Assembly (NCBI GenBank): GCA_026984555.1
Contig: JALSRY010000712.1
Span: forward strand, 1 to 7,545
Length of the DNA stretch: 7,545 bases
Source of the DNA: Phycisphaerae bacterium
GTDB taxonomy: Bacteria; Planctomycetota; Phycisphaerae; UBA1845; Fen-1342
Direction: 5' to 3'
Below are positions 1 to 5,285 of the stretch, piece by piece; position 1 is the stretch's first letter; each line of letters opens with the position of its first letter. The translations under genes were made by a program, and so were the position numbers. A model generated the notes under the pieces. That model was not told the origin of the DNA and ran no database searches. It was given only the letters and a program-made list of their open reading frames with translations.

Positions 1-49
1 CATCCGGTGGGCGAAGCCCGGACCCTGTGGCACCGGATTGCATCCGGTG
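1..49. repeat. Nested inverted and direct repeats upstream of the PAS-LuxR gene
   Basis: The 8-mer ATCCGGTG occurs at 2-9 and 42-49, and its exact reverse complement CACCGGAT lies between them at 31-38. The middle copy can pair with either outer copy: a tight hairpin 31-38/42-49 with a 3-nt loop, or a longer stem 2-9/31-38 that encloses a second small hairpin (GGGC-GAA-GCCC, 9-19). This could be a pair of protein-binding sites, an RNA switch in the leader of the regulator gene, or the tail of an upstream transcript whose gene lies outside the window. No T-run follows, so it is not a standard intrinsic terminator. The repeats are seen directly; any function is a guess. Confidence 0.5.
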
Positions 50-168
50 ATTGGCACAGACCGGGTACCGCTTTCCGCCGGCGCGGCTTGGCGTGCCGAA
101 CCAGCGCCCCGCGGTGCCCATTGTCGCGCCTGCGGCTCGCATTTATGCTACGAGCGCTTGCAGGGATT

Positions 169-174
169 GGAGGG
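169..174 (+). promoter_or_regulatory. Ribosome binding site that sets the start of the PAS-LuxR gene
   Basis: GGAGGG lies 6 nt before the ATG at 181. The frame is open back to an ATG at position 7, but the extra 58 residues are Arg-rich, match no domain and have no such ribosome site. The ATG at 181 is therefore the better start. Confidence 0.8.
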
Positions 175-180
175 AACCGG

Positions 181-840
181 ATGCCCGGCTCGAAGAAGAA
201 CAACGGCAAATGCCCCGGCGATTGTCCGAGCGACTGCCTGATCGCTCAGGCGGTCTCCGGCCTCTCCGTCGGGTTGATGCTGATAAACTCCACCGGCAAA
301 TTGACTTGGATGAACCGCACCGCCGAACGCATCCTCGGCCGGCCGTGTCCCGAATGTCTGGGGCGTCCCGTCACGGAATTGTTCAAGGATCCGCAGATGG
401 CGGCGTTCTGGAACGACGCGATGGAAACGGATCAGAACTACCTCGCGGACATATCCGTACACTGGCCCGAGCCGATGGAGTTGAAACTGCACGCGACGCA
501 TTGCGTGGACGACGAGGGCCGCGCGCTTGGACGAGCCTTGTTGTTGTGCGATCTCACGCAAGAAAAACGCATTCAAGTCGAGCTTTCGCAAGCAGTTGCC
601 AATCGCCTGCTCGATCTGACCAGCGCGCACATGCCGCCCGAGCCGGTCGCGAACCTGACGCAGCAGGAGTTGCGGGTGTTGCGGCTGGTGGGACGCGGGT
701 TGGCCAACGAGGAAATCGCGAGGAAGGCGAACATCTCCCCCTCGACGGTCCGTTCGCACCTCAAGAGCTTGTACCGCAAACTCGGGCTGGATTCGCGCGC
801 CGCCGCGGTCAGCTTCGCCGTCCGACACCATCTCGTCTGA
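181..840 (+). CDS. PAS domain, LuxR-type HTH transcriptional regulator with cysteine-rich N-terminus
   Basis: Predicted cytoplasmic DNA-binding regulator of 219 residues. Residues about 23-130 form a single PAS domain: a VGLMLIN-type first strand, the helix WMNRTAERILG (43-53), and the closing strand LLLCDLTQEKR (120-130). Residues about 158-219 are a LuxR/GerE helix-turn-helix, starting LTQQELRVL and containing the recognition helix ISPSTVRSHLKSLYRKL (185-201). There is no receiver domain, so it probably senses its signal itself rather than through a histidine kinase. Cysteines stand out: C11-x3-C15-x3-C19 before the PAS domain, C56-x2-C59 inside it, plus C108 and C123. They could bind an Fe-S cluster or a metal, or act as thiol switches; this is inference. 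There are no membrane segments. The gene lies 255 bp upstream of the octaheme cytochrome on the same strand, which makes that gene a plausible target. The family assignment is firm; ligand and regulon are unknown. Confidence 0.9.
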   Translation: MPGSKKNNGKCPGDCPSDCLIAQAVSGLSVGLMLINSTGKLTWMNRTAERILGRPCPECLGRPVTELFKDPQMAAFWNDAMETDQNYLADISVHWPEPMELKLHATHCVDDEGRALGRALLLCDLTQEKRIQVELSQAVANRLLDLTSAHMPPEPVANLTQQELRVLRLVGRGLANEEIARKANISPSTVRSHLKSLYRKLGLDSRAAAVSFAVRHHLV

Positions 841-886
841 TCGAAAGATTCATCGAAGGGGGGGATGAAACCACCCGTACCGGCGA

Positions 887-917
887 TTGTAGCGCGTGCA
901 TGTATGCCCGATATTAT
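887..917 (+). promoter_or_regulatory. Possible sigma-70-like promoter for the octaheme cytochrome gene
   Basis: TTGTAG (887-892) and TATTAT (912-917) are separated by 19 bp, in the only AT-rich patch of the spacer after the regulator gene. The small inverted repeat GCAT-GT-ATGC (898-907) lies between the two boxes and could be an operator. The -35 match is moderate and the spacing is long. The promoter rules of this organism are unknown, so this is only a candidate. A start here would give a leader of about 170 nt. Confidence 0.25.
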
Positions 918-926
918 ATGTGGTCG

Positions 927-1086
927 GCGCGGCGTGTAAGCTGCGCGCGGTAGTCGTTCGCACCATGTGAATCGGCAAGAAGCCCGGCGGCCGGCGACCC
1001 GTTCGAGCGGTTCGGCGGTCGGGGTTTGACCGTCTGGTTCCTGGTCCCAACACACGTCAGGGCGGTAAGTCGCCCGCAGCAAGGAG
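927..1086 (+). promoter_or_regulatory. Structured leader and ribosome site of the octaheme cytochrome gene
   Basis: The leader can form several hairpins: GCGCGGC/GCTGCGC with one G-U pair (927-933/940-946), and a perfect GGGCG-GTAAGT-CGCCC stem (1060-1075) ending 5 nt before the Shine-Dalgarno AAGGAG (1081-1086), which sits 9 nt before the ATG at 1096. CCTG (1040-1043) can pair with CAGG (1058-1061), which competes with the last stem. This arrangement could tune translation. I could not match it to a known riboswitch: the cyclic-di-GMP and cobalamin consensus boxes are not evident. Hairpins by chance are common at this GC content. Confidence 0.35.
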
Positions 1087-1095
1087 TGAAGAACG

Positions 1096-2652
1096 ATGAA
1101 ACGTCGCGGTTTCCAGTTTGCCACATTGTCGGGGCTGACCGTAGCGCTGCTGGTGACGTTGGGCGGGTGTCCCATTCCGGGGTTGTGTCCGAGCTGCCCC
1201 GAGCCGAACTGCCCGGAGCCGAACTGTGCCGAACCCAACAACGCCGAACCCAACAATGCCGAGCCGAACACCCCCACCACCGAGAAGTCGGTGCACGAAA
1301 AGATTTTCACGGAAATCCTCTCGAACCCGAACTACGAAGGCACCTCGACCTGCCTCAACTGCCATTCGGACAAGGCCGCCGACGTACTCGCGTCGGCCCA
1401 CTTCAAGTGGGAGGGCGTCTCCAAGAACATCCAGGGTCACGAGACCGAGATGCACGGCAAGCGTGACCTCATCAACAACTTCTGTCTCACCATCCAGTCC
1501 AACGAGGGTCGCTGCACCGCGTGCCACCCGAGCTACGGCTGGGTCTCGGGCGTCAGCGATGATTTCTTCACCAACATCGATAACGTGGATTGCCTCGTCT
1601 GCCACGACAACACGGGCTTGTACCGCAAACACCCGACGGCCAACGGTGGCGGCGGGCAGCCCGCCCTGATGAAAGACGGGGAGCTCACCCTCGTCACCGA
1701 CATGTCCGAGCTCAACGACCAGGCGTACAGCGTCGGACCGCCCACGCGGCAGAACTGCGGCCTGTGCCACTTCTACGCCGGCGGCGGGGACAACGTGAAA
1801 CACGGCGATCTGTCCAGCGCCCTCGTCGAGCCCACCGAAGACCTCGACGTCCACATGGGCGGCCAGGGCTTCACCTGCCAGAAGTGCCACACCGAGATGG
1901 ACCATACCATCAAGGGCACGACCGAATACACCGAAGCCGAAGGCATCGTTTCGTGTGAAGATTGCCACACCGAGCAACCGCACAGCGACAGCGCCCTCGC
2001 CTCGCTGCTCAACCTCCACACCAGCCGCGTCGCCTGCCAGACCTGCCACATCCCGACGTTCGCCCGCGGCGTCGCCACCAAGCTCGAGTGGTACTGGGAC
2101 GAGGCCGGCGATGACAACGCCACCGTCGAGGAACAGTTCGGCCGCGAAACCTACAACAAGAAGAAGGGCCGCTTCGTCTGGGGAATGAACGTCCAACCGG
2201 TCTACCGTTGGCATAACGGCGTGTGGAAGAAGAAACTCGTCGGCGCCGACGACCATTACACCGAGGCCGGCACTGCCGACGATCCGATCGTCCTCGCCAC
2301 CCCGGTCGCAACCGCGGGCGATGCCGACGCGAAGATCTACCCCTTCAAGAAGATGATCGGCCGCCAGCCGGTGGATCCGGTCAACAAGCTGCTGGTGGTG
2401 CCGCACCTGTTCGGCACCGGCCCCGGCGAGAATCCCTACTGGGCCAAGTTCGACTGGGCCGCCGCCATCGCCGAAGGTACCGCGTATGCCGGCCAGGACT
2501 ACAGCGGTACGTATGACTTCGCCAACACCGTGGCCTACCTGTCGATCAACCACGAAATCGCGCCGAAGGAAGACGCGCTTCAGTGCGAGGATTGCCACGG
2601 CGTTCCCGAATTCTGGAGCCAGCTCGGCATCGAGGATCCGTTCGGCCTCTAG
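1096..2652 (+). CDS. Octaheme c-type cytochrome lipoprotein, octaheme tetrathionate reductase (OTR) family
   Basis: Exported multiheme cytochrome of 518 residues. It starts with a lipoprotein signal peptide: KRR, a hydrophobic core (about 8-22), then LGG-C25 as lipobox. A Pro/Asn/Glu tether with five tandem pentapeptides (34-58) follows. Eight CxxCH heme sites begin at C86, C140, C166, C221, C261, C287, C314 and C497. The 180-residue gap before heme 8, the FYAGGGDNVKHGDL stretch (226-239), LDVHMG (250-255) and CQTCHIPTFARG (314-325) fit the octaheme tetrathionate reductase family. The Shewanella member reduces tetrathionate, nitrite and hydroxylamine in vitro, but its physiological role is unsettled, so the substrate here is open. 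The distal lysine ligand of the active-site heme known in that family cannot be assigned without an alignment. The lipid anchor should hold it on the periplasmic face of a membrane. The start at 1096 is supported by AAGGAG and the signal peptide. A terminator follows 31 bp after the stop, so it is the last gene of its unit. The PAS-LuxR regulator lies upstream. Confidence 0.92.
   Translation: MKRRGFQFATLSGLTVALLVTLGGCPIPGLCPSCPEPNCPEPNCAEPNNAEPNNAEPNTPTTEKSVHEKIFTEILSNPNYEGTSTCLNCHSDKAADVLASAHFKWEGVSKNIQGHETEMHGKRDLINNFCLTIQSNEGRCTACHPSYGWVSGVSDDFFTNIDNVDCLVCHDNTGLYRKHPTANGGGGQPALMKDGELTLVTDMSELNDQAYSVGPPTRQNCGLCHFYAGGGDNVKHGDLSSALVEPTEDLDVHMGGQGFTCQKCHTEMDHTIKGTTEYTEAEGIVSCEDCHTEQPHSDSALASLLNLHTSRVACQTCHIPTFARGVATKLEWYWDEAGDDNATVEEQFGRETYNKKKGRFVWGMNVQPVYRWHNGVWKKKLVGADDHYTEAGTADDPIVLATPVATAGDADAKIYPFKKMIGRQPVDPVNKLLVVPHLFGTGPGENPYWAKFDWAAAIAEGTAYAGQDYSGTYDFANTVAYLSINHEIAPKEDALQCEDCHGVPEFWSQLGIEDPFGL
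1195..1269 (+). repeat. Five tandem 15-bp units encoding an (C/N)(P/A)EPN tether
   Basis: Five in-frame 15-bp units encode CPEPN, CPEPN, CAEPN, NAEPN and NAEPN (residues 34-58 of the cytochrome). They lie between the lipidated C25 and the first heme motif at C86. The units differ mainly at third positions and at the first two codons, so they look diverged rather than freshly amplified. With C31 and C34 just before and within the array, there are four non-heme cysteines (C31, C34, C39, C44) close to the membrane anchor. The likely role is a flexible spacer. Extra disulfides or metal binding are possible but unproven. Confidence 0.85.
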
Positions 2653-2683
2653 CCGGCTCCACGAACAGTCTTGACCTCATGAC

Positions 2684-2721
2684 GGGCTTCACGGGTCTCG
2701 CGCCCGTGAAGCCCTCTTTAT
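2684..2721 (+). terminator. Intrinsic terminator of the octaheme cytochrome gene
   Basis: GGGCTTCACGGG (2684-2695) and CCCGTGAAGCCC (2703-2714) form a perfect 12-bp stem with a 7-nt loop, followed by TCTTTAT (2715-2721). It lies 31 bp after the stop of the cytochrome gene. The T-rich side is present only on the plus strand, so it works in one direction. It separates the cytochrome unit from the oxidoreductase operon. Confidence 0.9.
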
Positions 2722-3050
2722 GTCCGCCGCGGGCGCGCTTGCGAAAGTCTCAAACCGATACGCGGCGGGTGCGTGCCGCGCCGAAACACGCATCGCCCCG
2801 AAAAAACACGCACTTCCCCCAGCGGCGGTGCCCTGTCCACCGGCTTGCCCAACCACCCGCTTGTGCTCTAAGCTTCGTGAAAAGCGAACGTTAGGCACAT
2901 GCCGCCGCCCGCGGGGACAGCGGAACGAAACTTGCCCCGATCGGCTGGGGGCGAAGGATGAGCGGCATTGCCGACCCGCCTCCGCGTGCGCCGTAGGTCG
3001 GGTTCGACAAATGCCCGCGTTGGCCCCAAACTTCCATCTTCAGGTGGCCC
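2722..3050. other. Intergenic region upstream of the oxidoreductase operon, no gene seen
   Basis: No convincing gene lies here; the short open frames have no domain-like content or ribosome site. Small repeats are visible. GTGCGTG (2769-2775) can pair with CACGCAC (2807-2813) or, over 6 bp, with CACGCA (2787-2792). The two CACGCA copies are each preceded by CCG and an A-run (2781-2792, 2798-2812). CCGATCGG (2937-2944) and CCCGCGGG (2908-2915) are palindromes, and CCGACC/GGTCGG (2971-2976/2996-3001) is a stem. The promoter of the operon should be here, but I see no good -35/-10 pair. The only ribosome-site candidate for the next gene is a weak AGGTGG at 3042-3047, 3 nt from the ATG. Confidence 0.5.
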
Positions 3051-5273
3051 ATGATCGAAATGACCATCTTCGGACGAGGCGGACAGGGTGGCGTCACCCT
3101 CGCGAAACTGATCGCCACCGCATACTTCCTCCGCGGTAAACACGCCCAGGCCTTCGGCGTTTATGCCGCCGAACGCTCGGGCGCCCCGGTACAGGCCTAT
3201 GTCCGCATCGACGACGAAGAGATTACCAACCACAACCAGATCCGTGAGCCCGATCATGTCATCGTGATCGATCGGCAACTCATCGCCCCGCGGGTGATGA
3301 CCGGGCTGGCCGCGGATGGCTGGATCATGCTCAACACCCCGCAGCCCGCCAGTGACTTCGCGGAGATGTTCCCCGGCCGACGGGTTGCCACGCTGGATGC
3401 CACCAGTATCGCGATTGCCAACAAGCTCGGCACGAAAGCGGTTCCGATCGTAAACTCGACGATCCTGGGCATGGTGGGAAAGCTGCTCGGGCTCACGCTC
3501 GAAGACGTTGAGGCCGCCCTGCGCGACTTGGGTTTCGTCGGCGGCAATCTCGACGCCGCCCGTGAGGCCTTCGAACGCGTGGAAGGCGTCCAGCTCCCCG
3601 GCGAGCCCGCCACCGCCGCCCCCACCCCCATCTCGGGTCGCGTCGCGAGCCTGCTCGATGAAGATGTCGGCGGATTCCCCAAGATCCGCACGGGCTCGTG
3701 GGCCACGCGTCAGCCGCGTCGCCAGCGCACGCTCTCACCCTGCAATCACGCCTGCCCCGCCGGGAACGACATCCAGCGTTTCATCCAGCAGATCACGAAA
3801 AAGGACTACGACGGCGCGTTGGCCACGCTGCTCGAAACCACGCCGTTCCCTGCGACCTGCGGCCGCGTCTGTCCCGCGCCGTGCATGGATGCCTGCAACC
3901 GCGGACAGTTCGACGAATCCGTTGATATCCGCGACCTGGAACGCTACGCCGGCGATCACGGTCACCATCCCGACCCGGCCCGGCCCCACCGCGACGAACG
4001 CGTCGCGATCGTCGGCAGCGGACCGGCCGGCCTCTCCGCCGCCTATCACCTCGCCCGCCTCGGCTACCACGTCACCGTGTTCGAGGGCGCCGAAGAGCTG
4101 GGCGGTGTGATGCGCACCGGCATCCCCCCCTACCGGCTCCCCCGCGATGTGCTCGACCGCGAAATCAGCTACATCCTCCGGCATGGCGTCGAAGCCCGCA
4201 CGGGCCAGTTCGTCGATCGCACGATGCTCGTCAAGCTGACCAACGAGTTCGACGCCGTCTTCGTCGGCACGGGCCTCCAGGAGCTGCGCAACCTCAACCT
4301 CGGCAACTTCGACCGCAACCACGTGATGCAGGGCATCGACTTCCTCGACCTCGCCCGCCACGGCAAGATCACCTGCCACAACAAGCGTGTGGTGGTGGTC
4401 GGGGGCGGGAACACGGCGTTCGACGCGGCCCGCACGGCCAAGCGGCTCGGCGCCGCCAGCGTCCACGTGGTCTACCGCCGAACGCGGGCCGAGATGCCCG
4501 CCATCGCCGAGGAGATCGAAGAAGGGCTCGAGGAAGGCGTACACATCGACGAGCTGGTGATGCCGACGCACCTGCGACCGGACGCCACCGGCCTGGTGAT
4601 GACTTGCCAACGGATGAAGCTGGGCGAGCCGGACGAATCCGGGCGCCCGCGTCCGATCCCCGAAACGAGCGAGGACGCCGTCTTCGACATGGGTTGCGAC
4701 CTGGTGTTGCTCGCCCTGGGTCAATCGCCGGATCTCTCGATTCTGCCCGAAGGTGCCAGAGTCCACCAGGATGGCAAGCTCGTCGGGCTGACCGGGGCGC
4801 CGGTTTTCAGCGGCGGCGACTTCGCCACCAATGAAGGCACCGTCACCGCCGCCATCGGCAACGCCCGCATGGCGGCATACCACATCCACCGCACGCTGAC
4901 CGGAGAGGATCTGTTCCCGCCGCCGCCCGAGCAGGTCGCCGGCCCGGAGCTGATCCACATGCACATCTTCAACCACGTCCCCCGCGAGCGGCCCGCCGTG
5001 TTGCCGCCCGAGGTCCGCCGCACGACCTTCGAGGAGGTGCGGGCGGGGCTCGTGGACGAGCCGGGGCGTGAGGCGGCCGTAGCCGAGGCGCAGCGTTGCT
5101 TCAGTTGTGGCGTGTGCAACGAGTGCGACCGCTGCCTGGAATACTGCCCCGAGGGAATCCTCCTGCGCGACACCGGCGGGGACAGCTATCGCTTCGATTT
5201 CGACTTCTGCAAAGGCTGCGGCGTGTGCGCGTCGCAATGCCCGCGCGGCGTGATCTACATGGCCGAACTGTAA
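3051..5273 (+). CDS. Fused 2-oxoacid oxidoreductase gamma subunit, GltD/PadH-type NAD(P)H flavoprotein and delta ferredoxin
   Basis: One 740-residue cytoplasmic polypeptide carries three modules. (1) Residues 1-185 are the gamma domain of pyruvate/2-oxoacid:ferredoxin oxidoreductases (IFGRGGQGGVTLAKLIA, then YAAERSGAPVQAYVRI). (2) Residues about 225-640 are a GltD-like flavoprotein: an N-terminal Cys region (C231, C235, C270, C274, C278, C282), the FAD-binding VGSGPAG (321-327), the NAD(P)H-binding VGGGNTA (450-456) with YRR (475-477), and the closing FAD motif GGDFATNEG (588-596). (3) Residues 683-740 are a 2[4Fe-4S] ferredoxin: C689, C692, C695, C699-P and C720, C723, C726, C730-P, plus an extra C683-x2-C686. 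The expected path is TPP/cluster in beta, ferredoxin module, FAD, NAD(P). The YRR motif fits NADP(H) in related enzymes, but cofactor choice is inference. The start at 3051 fits gamma subunits, which usually begin MIE; ATG 3060 is an alternative. It is first in the operon, 12 bp before alpha. The domain calls are firm; the substrate is not shown. Confidence 0.95.
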   Translation: MIEMTIFGRGGQGGVTLAKLIATAYFLRGKHAQAFGVYAAERSGAPVQAYVRIDDEEITNHNQIREPDHVIVIDRQLIAPRVMTGLAADGWIMLNTPQPASDFAEMFPGRRVATLDATSIAIANKLGTKAVPIVNSTILGMVGKLLGLTLEDVEAALRDLGFVGGNLDAAREAFERVEGVQLPGEPATAAPTPISGRVASLLDEDVGGFPKIRTGSWATRQPRRQRTLSPCNHACPAGNDIQRFIQQITKKDYDGALATLLETTPFPATCGRVCPAPCMDACNRGQFDESVDIRDLERYAGDHGHHPDPARPHRDERVAIVGSGPAGLSAAYHLARLGYHVTVFEGAEELGGVMRTGIPPYRLPRDVLDREISYILRHGVEARTGQFVDRTMLVKLTNEFDAVFVGTGLQELRNLNLGNFDRNHVMQGIDFLDLARHGKITCHNKRVVVVGGGNTAFDAARTAKRLGAASVHVVYRRTRAEMPAIAEEIEEGLEEGVHIDELVMPTHLRPDATGLVMTCQRMKLGEPDESGRPRPIPETSEDAVFDMGCDLVLLALGQSPDLSILPEGARVHQDGKLVGLTGAPVFSGGDFATNEGTVTAAIGNARMAAYHIHRTLTGEDLFPPPPEQVAGPELIHMHIFNHVPRERPAVLPPEVRRTTFEEVRAGLVDEPGREAAVAEAQRCFSCGVCNECDRCLEYCPEGILLRDTGGDSYRFDFDFCKGCGVCASQCPRGVIYMAEL

Positions 5274-5274
5274 C

Positions 5275-5279
5275 AGGAG
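5275..5279 (+). promoter_or_regulatory. Ribosome binding site of the alpha subunit gene
   Basis: AGGAG lies directly after the stop of the fusion gene and 6 nt before the ATG at 5286. It supports that start over the in-frame ATG at 5298 and indicates translation within one operon. Confidence 0.85.
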
Positions 5280-5285
5280 AACTCC

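Noticed and set aside
28..42. Sigma-54 promoter-like TGGCAC...TTGCA
   Set aside because: The two elements are one base closer than the strict sigma-54 spacing, and the match falls within an inverted repeat that explains it.
7..180. N-terminal extension of the PAS-LuxR gene from the ATG at 7
   Set aside because: No ribosome site, Arg-rich sequence without a domain, overlap with inverted repeats, and a strong ribosome site before the ATG at 181.
51..953. 300-residue plus-strand open frame overlapping the PAS-LuxR gene
   Set aside because: Out-of-frame shadow, Arg-rich and without domains; the overlapping frame has clear PAS and HTH motifs and a good ribosome site.
1057..2598. 513-residue open frame on the minus strand
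   Set aside because: Antisense to the octaheme cytochrome with its eight heme motifs; no domain content of its own.
2689..2898. Minus-strand 69-residue open frame in the intergenic region
   Set aside because: No ribosome site and no domain, and it runs through the terminator hairpin.
2958..2996. Twelve-codon open frame before the operon, possible leader peptide
   Set aside because: The purine stretch touches the ATG, so spacing is wrong for a ribosome site. It has no run of regulatory codons, and frames this short are common by chance.
3021..3036. Sigma-54-like TGGCCC...TTCCA before the oxidoreductase operon
   Set aside because: The spacing is right, but the conserved -12 GC is CC, and transcription would begin about 4 nt before the start codon, leaving no room for a ribosome site.
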